This document shows positions 1 to 8,949 of a stretch of DNA of 64,000 nucleotides, piece after piece. Below the pieces are notes generated by a model, which worked only from the letters and a program-made list of their open reading frames with translations, searched no databases and was not told where the DNA came from. Position numbers and translations under genes: made by a program. Numbering within the stretch: the stretch's first letter is position 1; every line of letters starts with the position of its first letter. The DNA is from CAZBQJ01 sp964494085 (GTDB lineage: Bacteria > Patescibacteriota > Gracilibacteria > UBA1369): positions 62,001 to 126,000 of the forward strand of contig CAZBQJ010000001.1 in NCBI GenBank assembly GCA_964494085.1, given 5' to 3'.

Positions 1-1056
1 TCCAAAGCCTTCATTACGGGTGCGGTAATATTGATCAACAATATCTGTCACATCACCTTCCGGTTTCAAGCCAAAACGAATACCATCATAGCGGGCCAGG
101 TTGGCCGAAAGTTCAGCTGGCATAATAATATAATAAATCGCCACAGCATATTTGGTGGCTGGGAGGCTGATCTCTTTTAGAATTGCTCCCATTTTTTCAT
201 ATTCGGCCAGGGCGGCGCGAATCAGTTTTTCGATTTCCGGATCCAAGCCTTCCACAAAATATTCTTTGGGAACTCCTATTTTCAGGCCTTTAACAGTTTT
301 ATCAAGGCCGGCACTGTATTTTGGCACTTCAATTTTGGGGGTTGTAGCGTCTTTGGGATCATTGCCGGCAATAATCTCCAATATCAAAGCTAAATCTTCA
401 GCCGTTTTGGCGATTGGCCCAATTGTATCCAAGGATGAAGCCATAGCGGTCACTCCTGAACGGGAAACTCTTCCATAAGTAACTTTCAGCCCCGATACTC
501 CACAAAAAGCAGCCGGTTGGCGGATCGACCCACCGGTATCCGTTCCAATCGCATAATAACAGGTTTGTGCGGCTACTGCGGCGGCCGAGCCGCCGCTCGA
601 TCCACCGGCCACTCGTGCCAAATCCCAAGGATTTTTGGTAGGGCCATAAGCTGAATATTCAGTCGAGCCGCCGCAGGCAAATTCATCGGTATTGGTTTTG
701 CCGGTCAACACCAATCCGGCCTCCATCAATTTCTCTGCCACCGTGGCGTTATAGGGCGGAACAAAATTAGAGAGAATCTTCGAAGCCGAAGTACTCAAAA
801 TTCCTTTAGTATTAACTATATCCTTCAAAGCCCCCGGCACTCCATCCAAAACCGATCGTAATTCACCTTTTGCCTGGCGTTGATCTGCTTCCTGCGCCGC
901 TGCCCTAGCCACCTCTTCGGTACTGGTAATATAAGCGTTAAGAGTAGGATTCAGCGTTCCAACTCTACTCATCGCGGCAGCGGCTATTTCACTGGGTTTA
1001 AATTTTCTGGCTCGCAATCCTTCACTGACTTGCTTTAAAGTTAAATTTTCGTACAT
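1..1056 (-). CDS. gatA: Aspartyl/glutamyl-tRNA(Asn/Gln) amidotransferase subunit A (partial, C-terminus off window)
   Basis: GatA hydrolyses glutamine and passes the ammonia to GatB, which amidates Glu-tRNA(Gln) or Asp-tRNA(Asn). The reading frame runs from an ATG at 1056 off the left edge, so the first 352 residues are present. The amidase signature is clear: the catalytic Lys (GVPGALKDIV, about residue 78), the Gly/Ser-rich loop GGSSGGSAAA with the cis-Ser, and GTDTGGSIRQPA with the nucleophilic Ser. It lies 41 bp downstream of gatC on the same strand, so the two are probably co-transcribed; gatB is not in the window. A tRNA-Gln(CTG) and a tRNA-Asn(GTT), possible substrates, are both in this window. 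Family identity is certain; only the C-terminal third is unseen. Confidence 0.95.
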   Translation of the reverse strand, partial: MYENLTLKQVSEGLRARKFKPSEIAAAAMSRVGTLNPTLNAYITSTEEVARAAAQEADQRQAKGELRSVLDGVPGALKDIVNTKGILSTSASKILSNFVPPYNATVAEKLMEAGLVLTGKTNTDEFACGGSTEYSAYGPTKNPWDLARVAGGSSGGSAAAVAAQTCYYAIGTDTGGSIRQPAAFCGVSGLKVTYGRVSRSGVTAMASSLDTIGPIAKTAEDLALILEIIAGNDPKDATTPKIEVPKYSAGLDKTVKGLKIGVPKEYFVEGLDPEIEKLIRAALAEYEKMGAILKEISLPATKYAVAIYYIIMPAELSANLARYDGIRFGLKPEGDVTDIVDQYYRTRNEGFG

Positions 1057-1097
1057 ATTTTTAAATTATAGTGCAGCCTCGTTTAACCACATCATGA

Positions 1098-1406
1098 TTA
1101 TTCTTCTTTCAGCACCGCCCTCACAGCAATTTGGCCGGCAATTTTTGGCAAAGTTGATACTTCCAACAAAGCTTGCGGATCTGTTTCAGTTATTACTTGA
1201 TCAGCTCTGGTCACATTCTTTAGTCCCGTTACCTGCAAAGTCATTTCCACACCTTCTGTATCAATTTCCTGCAAAATTTCCATATAGTCCAAAATTGAAT
1301 TCATCTGTTCCGCATAACGCACTGCCTCTTCAGAACCAATACCAATACGCGCCAAAGCAGCCATCTGTTGAATTTTTTCCCCATCAATTTTCTTTGAACT
1401 GTTCAT
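1098..1406 (-). CDS. gatC: Aspartyl/glutamyl-tRNA amidotransferase subunit C
   Basis: This small subunit (102 aa) stabilises GatA on GatB in the amidotransferase complex. It has the normal family length (about 95-100 aa) and the typical pattern: an N-terminal helix with LARIGI, a central MNSILDYMEILQEIDT segment, and the C-terminal helix rich in A/V ending in KEE. It is directly upstream of gatA on the minus strand. No Shine-Dalgarno sequence is visible before the ATG. Confidence 0.92.
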   Translation of the reverse strand: MNSSKKIDGEKIQQMAALARIGIGSEEAVRYAEQMNSILDYMEILQEIDTEGVEMTLQVTGLKNVTRADQVITETDPQALLEVSTLPKIAGQIAVRAVLKEE

Positions 1407-1563
1407 GGTTAATTTAGTTGAACTGATTTTTGGCTTTCTACAGGCAAAATTATTCCCGAAAAAGCACTAGAATTGTACACCTTTAAGCGCTAAAGACAAG
1501 AGCACTCAACGTACAGCTAATATAGCAATTGCTGACAAGGTTTCAATTTTCTGTTAAGACTGG

Positions 1564-1569
1564 TATAAT
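1564..1569 (+). promoter_or_regulatory. Extended -10 promoter for the 1575-4146 operon
   Basis: TGGTATAAT is a perfect extended -10 (TG at 1562-1563, TATAAT at 1564-1569); no good -35 is seen (TTTCAA at 1541-1546 is the best at 17 bp). The TTG start codon at 1575 falls about where transcription should begin, so the mRNA is predicted to be leaderless or nearly so. Confidence 0.6.
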
Positions 1570-1574
1570 CGGGT

Positions 1575-1931
1575 TTGCAGTTACCATATTCTCTTCCAGT
1601 GAACGAAGCTGAAAATACTATCAAATCAACGGATGTCCTGAGAACTCTGCGACAAGTTTCACTTATATTCTTCTTTATAATTGGACTCAGTCACATCATC
1701 ACAGGTTTGTTGGCCAGCCATAACCTGCTCTTACCGGCATCCAACCTGGTTAATCGGGTTTTGGACATTCCTTTTGCTTTAGTTGGCATCATTCTAGGTC
1801 TATCTCAAAGCAAAATCGCCTCCGACAGTCACCTCCTCAAAGCCTATTATATCTTGATGATTGTCGTTACCCTTTTAGTTTTAGGGATTTTCCTGTACAT
1901 TAATCTCTTTTTACCGGATAAATTAGTCTAA
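1575..1931 (+). CDS. Small integral membrane protein, unknown function
   Basis: A 118-residue protein starting with TTG right behind an extended -10 element. Three hydrophobic segments are visible (roughly residues 26-48, 63-79 and 90-112), so it should sit in the cytoplasmic membrane with little outside it. I do not recognise the family. It is the first gene of a tight four-gene operon with a nucleotidyltransferase, ftsX and recO (gaps of 2-5 bp), which supports it being real. An ATG-initiated alternative is not available near the N-terminus. Confidence 0.7.
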   Translation: MQLPYSLPVNEAENTIKSTDVLRTLRQVSLIFFFIIGLSHIITGLLASHNLLLPASNLVNRVLDIPFALVGIILGLSQSKIASDSHLLKAYYILMIVVTLLVLGIFLYINLFLPDKLV

Positions 1932-1936
1932 AAAAT

Positions 1937-2437
1937 ATGTTTTTCTCCAAGAAAAAGCGCAGCGCTTCTGATGGTAAACTCGTTATGGCCTTTGGAACAT
2001 TCGATTTCCTTCACGCCGGACACGAAAATTTCCTCAAACAAGCCAAAAAATTAGGTTCTGAAATCCTGGTCGTTATAGCTCGTGACAATACAGTCCGCAG
2101 CGTCAAAAGTCGAAACCCGGTTAACAGTGAGAGAAAACGTCTCCGTAATCTCCGTCAAACCGGTTGGGTCGACAAAGTCATCCTGGGAAATTCAGGAGAT
2201 AAACACAAAGTTATTCTCCAAAACAAACCGGATATTATCGCTCTTGGTTATGATCAGTATGTCTTTACCCAAACCCTTCAAAAGACTTTGATCGACCATA
2301 ATCTGGACAGCGAAATTATTCGTCTGGACGCCTATTTTCCCCAAGTCTATAAGTCTTCTTTAATTCGTCAAAAAATTGACCAAGAAAAGGCGGCACCGGT
2401 AGTCTCTCCTCTCTCTTCTGCGATCAAAACCAATTAA
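1937..2437 (+). CDS. Cytidylyltransferase-like nucleotidyltransferase (FAD synthetase/TagD-type)
   Basis: A 166-residue HxGH-class nucleotidyltransferase. Its signature is FGTFDFLHAGHENFL (HAGH near residue 29), followed by RNPVNSERKRL and a C-terminal YKSSLIR that corresponds to the family's second nucleotide-binding motif. This combination is typical of the branch containing glycerol-3-phosphate cytidylyltransferase (TagD) and archaeal-type FAD synthetase (RibL). The single domain transfers a nucleotide from NTP to a phosphorylated acceptor. Which acceptor cannot be decided from sequence; FAD synthesis is attractive because no RibF is visible here, but that is inference. It starts 5 bp after the upstream gene and ends 3 bp before ftsX. 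Confidence 0.82.
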   Translation: MFFSKKKRSASDGKLVMAFGTFDFLHAGHENFLKQAKKLGSEILVVIARDNTVRSVKSRNPVNSERKRLRNLRQTGWVDKVILGNSGDKHKVILQNKPDIIALGYDQYVFTQTLQKTLIDHNLDSEIIRLDAYFPQVYKSSLIRQKIDQEKAAPVVSPLSSAIKTN

Positions 2438-2440
2438 GTC

Positions 2441-3412
2441 ATGGCTCAAAAAAAAGCAAAAGTTAAAATTTATGACCTGGAGAGTAATATCTTCACTGAA
2501 CTCTGGCGCGGCGTTAAACTTGGTTTAACCAATCTCTGGCGTAACCGTTTACTTAGTCTGGCCACTATTTTGGTGATGGCGATCATGGTCTGCATTTTCA
2601 ATTCCATCCTGGCCGTTAATTTGATTTCACGCCAGGCTCTAGCCACTCTCAATCAGAAAGTCGACCTAATCCTCTATTTGAAAGATGGCACTGATTACTA
2701 CAATGCCCACCTTTTGGCTACGAATATCGGGGCTTTACCGGGAGTGAAAAACGTTCAATACATCACCAAAGAACAAGCCTTACAGTCAATTTCCAAAACT
2801 TATCCTGAAACAACCGATTTTTTAACCAAGTTCAACTTACGCAATCCCTTGCCGGCCAGTCTCAGTATCACCACTGAAAGTGCCGAGAACCAACAAGCCG
2901 TCTATACTTACTTGAGTAAATCACCACTCAACCAATATATCGAAGATCATACTGACCAAAACCGGGTCAGCGATCAGGACATTCTCTCTTCCACCACTAG
3001 AAACCTGATCAGTATCAATCACTTCATCAAGCAGTTAATCTTCTGGATTGTCTTTATTTTTGTTATTGGTGGAGCCTTGATTGTTATTAATGCCATTCAA
3101 CTCACCATCTTTACTCGCCGTAATGAGGTTTTTATCATGCGTTTAGTCGGGGCGACTCCCAATTTTATTCGGTTACCATTTTTAACAGAGGGGGTTTGTT
3201 ACGCCATAATTTCAGTCAGCCTGAGTTTTCTCCTGCTCTTCGTTGCCGGAAAAACGCTCGGCTTGGAAAACCTGGATTTATTGAAAGATTTAAGCAATCT
3301 AAACATCGCCAATATTTTCCTGGGAGAGCTAGGGTTAGCCATCCTACTGAGCCTGGTCAGCAGTTTAGTCACAGTGGAAAAGTACCTTCGTGGACAACTT
3401 AGCTACAATTAA
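2441..3412 (+). CDS. ftsX: Cell division protein FtsX
   Basis: FtsX is the permease-like partner of the FtsE ATPase and controls peptidoglycan hydrolases at the division site. The 323 residues show the usual layout: a cytoplasmic N-terminus with LGLTNLWRNRLLSLATI leading into a membrane helix (about 35-60), an extracellular domain (65-190), and three C-terminal helices (about 200-225, 245-272, 295-315) with the FtsX segment TRRNEVFIMRLVGATPNFIR between the first two. FtsE is not in the window. The gene is sandwiched between a nucleotidyltransferase and recO with 2-3 bp gaps. Confidence 0.9.
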   Translation: MAQKKAKVKIYDLESNIFTELWRGVKLGLTNLWRNRLLSLATILVMAIMVCIFNSILAVNLISRQALATLNQKVDLILYLKDGTDYYNAHLLATNIGALPGVKNVQYITKEQALQSISKTYPETTDFLTKFNLRNPLPASLSITTESAENQQAVYTYLSKSPLNQYIEDHTDQNRVSDQDILSSTTRNLISINHFIKQLIFWIVFIFVIGGALIVINAIQLTIFTRRNEVFIMRLVGATPNFIRLPFLTEGVCYAIISVSLSFLLLFVAGKTLGLENLDLLKDLSNLNIANIFLGELGLAILLSLVSSLVTVEKYLRGQLSYN

Positions 3413-3414
3413 TA

Positions 3415-4146
3415 ATGCGCTACTTCAACACCACCGGTTTAATTCTGAAAAAACAAACCAGCGGCGAAAATGATTGGTATCTGACTATCTTCAGCCCGGA
3501 ATATGGCAAGATTCAAGCAGTCAGTCGTTCGTCCCGAAAAATTTCCAGTCACAAAGGCAGTCATTTGGAGCCACTCAACCTCTGTAGTTTCCAAATTTAT
3601 CGTCAAGGCGACTGCTTACTGATTACTGAATGCAAAGTTGAAAAAGCCCATTTCTCCATCAAATCCGATCTGGCCAAAAGCATGGCGGCTTTCACGATCC
3701 TGGAAATGCTTTTACGCAGCATTCAAGCAGACAGTCAAAATCCGGAATTATTTTTACTGACTCTAAATACCCTAGACCAATTGGATCTGGAATTAAACCA
3801 GTTGAAGCTGGAAGAATATAAAATCCGCTTGCTCAAAGATGGTGGCAGTTGGCCAAATCTTTCTCAATGCACTTATTGCCACAAAACCTGGCAAAGTACC
3901 GACTTGATCGCTTGTGACCAACAGGGGCATTTGTCCTGCGAAGATTGTCTACCTTTAGCCAATCATAACTTGGAGAAACTGCCTTTCAATATCCTCAAAT
4001 TAGCGAAATTCCTGGCCGAAAGAGGGACCAGTCAAACCAAAATAATCATCGATGCCAACCAGCTTTTTCAGCTGAAAAAGCTGGTTGGTTTATTTATGCA
4101 AAACTATCTGCAACAAGAATTAAAAAGTGAGCGACTTTATTTTTAG
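3415..4146 (+). CDS. recO: DNA repair protein RecO
   Basis: RecO loads RecA onto SSB-coated single-stranded DNA in the RecFOR pathway. The 243-residue length is normal. An N-terminal OB fold (residues 1-80, starting RYFNTTGLILKK) is followed by a helical domain carrying a zinc-finger-like CTYCHK ... CDQQGHLSCEDC (about 152-185). It begins 2 bp after ftsX and ends 1 bp from the convergent relA stop. Its 3' end contains a perfect 34-bp palindrome (4055-4088) listed separately. Confidence 0.9.
   Translation: MRYFNTTGLILKKQTSGENDWYLTIFSPEYGKIQAVSRSSRKISSHKGSHLEPLNLCSFQIYRQGDCLLITECKVEKAHFSIKSDLAKSMAAFTILEMLLRSIQADSQNPELFLLTLNTLDQLDLELNQLKLEEYKIRLLKDGGSWPNLSQCTYCHKTWQSTDLIACDQQGHLSCEDCLPLANHNLEKLPFNILKLAKFLAERGTSQTKIIIDANQLFQLKKLVGLFMQNYLQQELKSERLYF
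4055..4088. repeat. Perfect 34-bp palindrome inside recO
   Basis: The 17-nt arm at 4055-4071 is followed immediately by its exact reverse complement at 4072-4088, inside codons for ANQLFQLKKLVG near the recO C-terminus. As RNA it is a very stable hairpin, followed by a T-rich stretch (GGTTTATTT), 58 bp before the recO stop. It may act as an intragenic terminator or processing site, or be a chance product of the codons. Confidence 0.8.
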
Positions 4147-4147
4147 A

Positions 4148-6361
4148 TTACATCCTGGAAACGGCTCCCACCCCTTTAATCGTATGTAGATTGGAAATAA
4201 TCTCAGAGAGTTGTTTTTCATCAAAGATATCAATCACCACTTTTCTGACCAGCTTTTCACCTTCTCTTCGAATCAAATCAAAACTGAGAATATTTACTTT
4301 TTCCCGATTAAAATACTCAACAATTTCGCGGACATAACCGCTCTTTTCTTCAATTTCCAATAATAAAGAAACATAGTAACCGCTTGTGTTATTGGCCTCT
4401 AAAGAGCCTTCCAAATGTGCCTCCAATAATCTTTCAGCAGAAGCTTTGGCCACAAAAGTACATCCGACCCGATGTATGCTCACTCCTTTTGTTTTAGTAA
4501 TATATCCGATTATCTTATCGGAAAGTTTAGGCTTACAACAGCTTGATAAACGATAAGGCATATTTTTCTCTCCCCCGATCAAAAGTCGAGAAGAAGGCAT
4601 ATCGACAATCCGCATATCCCGCTTTGGCAAGATATTATTCTTCCTAGTCTGTCGTTTAGACATTAAACGTGGAATCATTACTGATTCAGGTGACTTGCCA
4701 AAGGCATTTCTAAACACCACACTAGCCGTTACCGTACCTGCGCCCAACTCCTCCAATATCCCCTGTCTTTCTCTCAATGATTGATTCTTACCACGGTAAA
4801 CCTTCAAAAAAGTTAAATTCTCATCTAATTTTTCCATCCCCAGTTTACCTAAAAGCATGTTAAATTCATCTTTTCCCTGATCCAATAAAGAATCTTTATC
4901 CAGAGTTCTAAAGTAATTTTTAATTCGATTACGGGCCTGCTTGGTAGTGACAAATTCCAACCAACTCAATCTGGTATTAATCTGGTTTGAAGTAATTATT
5001 TCGACAATGTCTCCATTTTTCAGCTGATAGTCAAGCGGCACAGCACTTCCATTGATCTTAGCCAAATGACAGCGATGACCAACTTCCGAATGTATGGCAA
5101 AAGCAAAATCAATCGGAGTCGCTCCCAAAGGCAATTCTTTGACCAGATTGTCCGGAGTCAAAACAAAAACCCGATCCGGGTATAAATTCATTTTCAAAAC
5201 TGCCGTACTACTATCTGTGGTATCCAAATTATTCCGTAAATCACTTAACATTTTCAACAAATTATCATCCTGGGGAAGATGACGACTTTCTTTGTACAAC
5301 CAATGTGCCGCATAACCATGTTCAGCAAATCTATGCATGGCAGCCGTCCGTATTTGCACTTCGGTAGGTTTATCAAAATCATCAGAATTCAAACCAATTA
5401 AAGTCGTATGCAAACTGCGATAACCATTACTTTTGGCATTGGCAATGTAATCCTTGAAACGCTCCGGCATATTTTCATACTTGGAATGTAGTACACTCAA
5501 AATCTTATATAATTTTTCCAAATCTTCATTACTGTCTTCGATAACATTTTCATCAGAATTCAGCACTATCCGTAATGCAAAAATATCGTAAATTTCATCC
5601 AGGGTAGCCGTTTTCTTCTTCAGCTTTTTATAAATACTAAAAAGGTTTTTGACGCGTCCAGAAACCTTTACATCAAAACCATTCTGCTTCATCAAATCCT
5701 CCAATTCACGGTGAATTTCTTCTATATTTTTCTGGGTTTTACTCAAATATTCCTCCATTTCCCTCTTCAAGGCACCATGCTCCTCCGGAAAAACATATTT
5801 GAAAGCCAAATCCTGTAAAACCAATTTGAATTCATAAAGCCCCAGTCGTGAGGCAATTGGTGCATATACATCCAGGATTTCCCTGGCATTGGCTTTCTGT
5901 TTTTCCGGACTCTTAAATTGCAAAGTTTCCATATTCTCGATGCGATCAGCCAAACGAATAATAATCACTCGAATATCTTTGGCTAAAGTCAAAAACATAT
6001 TACTGATCACTTTGGTATCTGAACTGGAATAGCGGGATTTGATAGCATTAATTCGCCCCAAACTCTCGACCAATGATCGCACTTCCTGACCAAACAGTTG
6101 CTCGATCTTATTCATGTCAGAATGCGGCGAATAGTAGGCACTGATTAAAATCGAAGCCATGATGGTAGCCCGATCCGGGTTCAATTTCAAAATTTTGTCG
6201 CAAGTTAGGCGTAGCGCCCATAAGAAATAAGATTCTCCGGAATAACGATATAAGGAACGATATAAATAAGCCGCATGGTCCAGTAATTTTTCCAAAATTA
6301 CTGAATCTTCGCCGGGAAAATAGGCTTCCAATTGTTTTCTATAAAATTCCTCTTTGATCAA
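4148..6361 (-). CDS. relA: RelA/SpoT-family (p)ppGpp synthetase with degenerate hydrolase domain
   Basis: This 737-residue long RSH protein makes the alarmone (p)ppGpp. Domains in order: HD-type region (1-190), synthetase (about 215-345), TGS (about 395-460), helical/zinc-finger region (CCKPK near 580) and a C-terminal ACT domain (660-737). The synthetase looks intact: RVKNLFSIYKKLKKK, YDIFALRIV, DYIANAKSNGYRSLHT and EVQIRT...HRFAEHGYAAHW. The hydrolase motifs are lost: the usual HD of LLHDVIEDT reads LISAYYSPHSD, and DRLHNM reads DRIENM. It is therefore probably synthetase-only (RelA-like), so hydrolysis must come from another protein. It converges on recO with a 1-bp gap. Confidence 0.9.
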   Translation of the reverse strand: MIKEEFYRKQLEAYFPGEDSVILEKLLDHAAYLYRSLYRYSGESYFLWALRLTCDKILKLNPDRATIMASILISAYYSPHSDMNKIEQLFGQEVRSLVESLGRINAIKSRYSSSDTKVISNMFLTLAKDIRVIIIRLADRIENMETLQFKSPEKQKANAREILDVYAPIASRLGLYEFKLVLQDLAFKYVFPEEHGALKREMEEYLSKTQKNIEEIHRELEDLMKQNGFDVKVSGRVKNLFSIYKKLKKKTATLDEIYDIFALRIVLNSDENVIEDSNEDLEKLYKILSVLHSKYENMPERFKDYIANAKSNGYRSLHTTLIGLNSDDFDKPTEVQIRTAAMHRFAEHGYAAHWLYKESRHLPQDDNLLKMLSDLRNNLDTTDSSTAVLKMNLYPDRVFVLTPDNLVKELPLGATPIDFAFAIHSEVGHRCHLAKINGSAVPLDYQLKNGDIVEIITSNQINTRLSWLEFVTTKQARNRIKNYFRTLDKDSLLDQGKDEFNMLLGKLGMEKLDENLTFLKVYRGKNQSLRERQGILEELGAGTVTASVVFRNAFGKSPESVMIPRLMSKRQTRKNNILPKRDMRIVDMPSSRLLIGGEKNMPYRLSSCCKPKLSDKIIGYITKTKGVSIHRVGCTFVAKASAERLLEAHLEGSLEANNTSGYYVSLLLEIEEKSGYVREIVEYFNREKVNILSFDLIRREGEKLVRKVVIDIFDEKQLSEIISNLHTIKGVGAVSRM

Positions 6362-6459
6362 ACTATAGATCTTATGACCAGGATACTATACAACCTTTTA
6401 CACCTTTTTGCAAAAGCATTCAGCAGGTCTTTCAGATTGGTTAAAATCGACCACTTTCA

Positions 6460-7938
6460 TCATTGATTCACCAGGTCAATATCACTTCCCACTACCGGCG
6501 TAACCGTTACCCCGCTAATCAAGGCGTCGCGATTTTTTTCCATACCAATTATGCGCGCCTGCATTTTCAATAAATCATTATTATAATCTTCAGCCAATCT
6601 AGACATTGCCGCCATTTTTGCTTTCAATTCCACTTGTTTCTGACTGGTTTCGATGAAATTTTGAATCAAACGATTGGCCTTCTCAGGCTGAATCCGCTCC
6701 AAAGCGGCAAAAAAGTCCAGTTGATAACGATCATGATCCGCCGTCAAACTATTCAAGGAAATCCGTAAATCATCAACTTGCAAATTAATCTCCTTTCTCA
6801 GTTTATTGCCTTCATCAAAAATCGCTTGCGTATCAGCGATAAATTTATCCAAAACAACGTCCCGATGCACCTGGCTGCTCAACACATCCGCCACCTGAAC
6901 CAGATTGGCCTGACGAATTCCCCCTAAATATTTAATATAATAAATAAATTTATTGGCAAAATATTGGCTATCTTGCCCAAAGCCATAGTAAATAGCCGCA
7001 GTAATTCCGGTTTCTCCATAAAAAATCGGATCTTTCAATTTACCGAAATAGTAGGCAACATAGAACACCTGATGGCTAAAATCCCTCGTATCACCGAGGT
7101 TTTTGGAAAACACTTGGGCGGTTTGGAACCCCCATTTTTGAATCATTTCAGTATCGACTACCACCTGACTATTGTCACCTTTAGCCAATCGTTCTGTCAC
7201 AGGTTTGGCGGAAAACCAGCTACTGACCAGATCCGGTAAGTGCAAAGATGCTCCCAACCAAAAGGCTCCGACAATCAAGACCAAAGCCACTACAATCCCG
7301 GCGACCGTCTTCAATAAATTACCAATTATCCATTGTTTTTGAGGAATTTCATCCAAACTATCATGGTCACTCTCGTTCCCATGGAGTTCTTCCATAATTT
7401 GCTTGGCTTGATGCTTTTTGTCCGTCTCCAAATCCTCTTCCACACCTTCTTCAGCAATTAAAGTCGGCTCTTCTTCCTCCTGCTGATAAACCGGAGTTTC
7501 CACAAATATTTGTTGGGATTCTTCCAATTCAGGCTTGGCCTCCAACAACTCTTGCTCAGATTTAGCTTCTATCTCTGCTTGTTCCTCAGCCTTTTCCTCT
7601 TCATTTTCTTGCCTCTCCTCCACCATTGATTCTTCCTGACTTTCCTCCGAGGGTGCTTGCCTGGCGGGAAGTTCTGGCTCAGTGATTTCCGTTACTGGTT
7701 GATCTTCTTCAACCTCTGCTGGTTCTTCTTTAGTTTCCACTAATCCAGTATCAGGTGGAAGCTGCAAGTCGCCTCCAGAAATCTTGTTATCCATAAATGC
7801 AGGCACATCTTGGCCCGGCTCTAAACCCTGCTTTTTGAGACGGCGACGACGTCTTCTCGCTCTTTCTTTTTCACGCTGGGCCTCCGTTTTAGGTTTCTTT
7901 GTTCCTCCTGGTTGTGAAGTCTTTTGATCTTCTGCCAT
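6460..7938 (-). CDS. Single-pass membrane protein with highly charged cytoplasmic N-terminus, unknown function
   Basis: I do not recognise this 492-residue protein. It starts with a K/R-rich tract (ERARRRRRRLKKQG, about 25-38), continues with a long acidic Glu-rich low-complexity region (70-200), then a membrane helix (about 208-232, LLKTVAGIVVALVLIVGAF) and a folded-looking extracytoplasmic part (240-492) with coiled-coil character near 390-470. The basic tract resembles nucleic-acid- or ribosome-binding tails, but this is only composition. It stands alone between relA and rplY. Confidence 0.75.
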   Translation of the reverse strand: MAEDQKTSQPGGTKKPKTEAQREKERARRRRRRLKKQGLEPGQDVPAFMDNKISGGDLQLPPDTGLVETKEEPAEVEEDQPVTEITEPELPARQAPSEESQEESMVEERQENEEEKAEEQAEIEAKSEQELLEAKPELEESQQIFVETPVYQQEEEEPTLIAEEGVEEDLETDKKHQAKQIMEELHGNESDHDSLDEIPQKQWIIGNLLKTVAGIVVALVLIVGAFWLGASLHLPDLVSSWFSAKPVTERLAKGDNSQVVVDTEMIQKWGFQTAQVFSKNLGDTRDFSHQVFYVAYYFGKLKDPIFYGETGITAAIYYGFGQDSQYFANKFIYYIKYLGGIRQANLVQVADVLSSQVHRDVVLDKFIADTQAIFDEGNKLRKEINLQVDDLRISLNSLTADHDRYQLDFFAALERIQPEKANRLIQNFIETSQKQVELKAKMAAMSRLAEDYNNDLLKMQARIIGMEKNRDALISGVTVTPVVGSDIDLVNQ

Positions 7939-8036
7939 AAAATAGTGGATTCCTGCTATTATACCACATTTTAGCCCTATTTTTAAACCTCTATCTTTGC
8001 TAGAATAAGCTCTTAAACAAAATTAAAACCACCTAA

Positions 8037-8186
8037 ATGTCCGAAATCAAGACAAAAAGCGATCTCTCTATTGATCCATCTCTTCCAGAAGCCAAAAAAG
8101 ATCAAAAAGCACCATTAAAGGAAACACCAAAGTCCACAGATTTAGAATCTATCTATTGTCAAAATCTCGAGAATATTCTGAATTAG
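8037..8186 (+). CDS. Possible 49-aa hydrophilic protein
   Basis: A short open frame from ATG 8037 to TAG 8184-8186 encodes a Lys/Ser/Pro-rich peptide (MSEIKTKSDLSIDPS...). An extended -10-like element (TGCTAGAAT, ending near 8006) lies about 30 bp upstream. No family is recognisable and the composition suggests disorder. It fills an otherwise empty gap between two minus-strand genes. Support is the promoter-like element and the undisturbed frame only. Confidence 0.35.
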   Translation: MSEIKTKSDLSIDPSLPEAKKDQKAPLKETPKSTDLESIYCQNLENILN

Positions 8187-8193
8187 TCCGATA

Positions 8194-8877
8194 CTAGTCT
8201 TCTTTCTGCTCTTCTTCTTTGGCAGACTTATCACCATCGGCAGTTTCGGCCTTAGCCGCTTCGCCACCTTCAGCAACCGGTTCAGCCTTCAGGGCATCTG
8301 GGAGTTCAGCGACCTCTTCTGTATATTCTTCAACAACATTCACTGAAACCAAAGTATCTTCCAAATCATCCAAAATTTCTACCTGGGCCCCCAATTGTAA
8401 ATCCTTGATATGTACAGCATCACCAATGTTCTCCAGTTTTGACACATCAATCAATATTTGGTGAGGAATATCCATGGGCAAACAATTAACCTCAATTTCA
8501 TGCTTAACGACAGTAACGACTCCATTAAAGTTCTTAACAGCAGGAGATAAACCGGTAACTTCCACAGGAACAGTTGCAGTAACCTTCTTTTTCATATCAA
8601 TTTGCAGAAAATCCACATGATCAAAACGGTCAGTTATAGGGTTATAATTAACTTCTTGAATCAAAACCGGAATTTTCTCTCCAGCTACACTCAAATTAAA
8701 CACTTGAGTCGAACCGGTTCGTTTAAATAGTTTTCTAAAATCCTGATAGGCTACCTCTAAAGTACGATTTTCAAAGCCTCGACCATAACAAACTGCCGGG
8801 ATCAAGTTCTCTGCACGCAGAAACTTCAATTTGCCTTTTCTTGTTCTGATTTTAGCATCTAATTCAAGGATTTCCAT
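8194..8877 (-). CDS. rplY: 50S ribosomal protein bL25 (TL5/CTC type)
   Basis: The long form of bL25, which binds 5S rRNA on the large subunit. The ATG at 8877 is chosen because MEILELDAKIRTRKGK matches the family N-terminus (EL.A..R...GK) and a -10 element ends 6 bp upstream; the upstream in-frame extension to 8940 lacks family similarity. The N-terminal L25 domain spans about 1-90 and the C-terminal TL5 beta domain about 95-185. A low-complexity Ala/Glu-rich tail ends the protein. Confidence 0.92.
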   Translation of the reverse strand: MEILELDAKIRTRKGKLKFLRAENLIPAVCYGRGFENRTLEVAYQDFRKLFKRTGSTQVFNLSVAGEKIPVLIQEVNYNPITDRFDHVDFLQIDMKKKVTATVPVEVTGLSPAVKNFNGVVTVVKHEIEVNCLPMDIPHQILIDVSKLENIGDAVHIKDLQLGAQVEILDDLEDTLVSVNVVEEYTEEVAELPDALKAEPVAEGGEAAKAETADGDKSAKEEEQKED

Positions 8878-8883
8878 GGTTTT

Positions 8884-8889
8884 ACTATA
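8884..8889 (-). promoter_or_regulatory. -10 element of rplY
   Basis: On the minus strand TATAGT lies 6 nt before the rplY ATG, so transcription should begin at or next to the start codon (leaderless mRNA). The position also supports the choice of 8877 as the start. Confidence 0.5.
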
Positions 8890-8949
8890 AACTTTTAAAT
8901 TACGCGGGCAGAGTCTAACCGAAAAAAAAGCACTCTGCAATATAATTTG

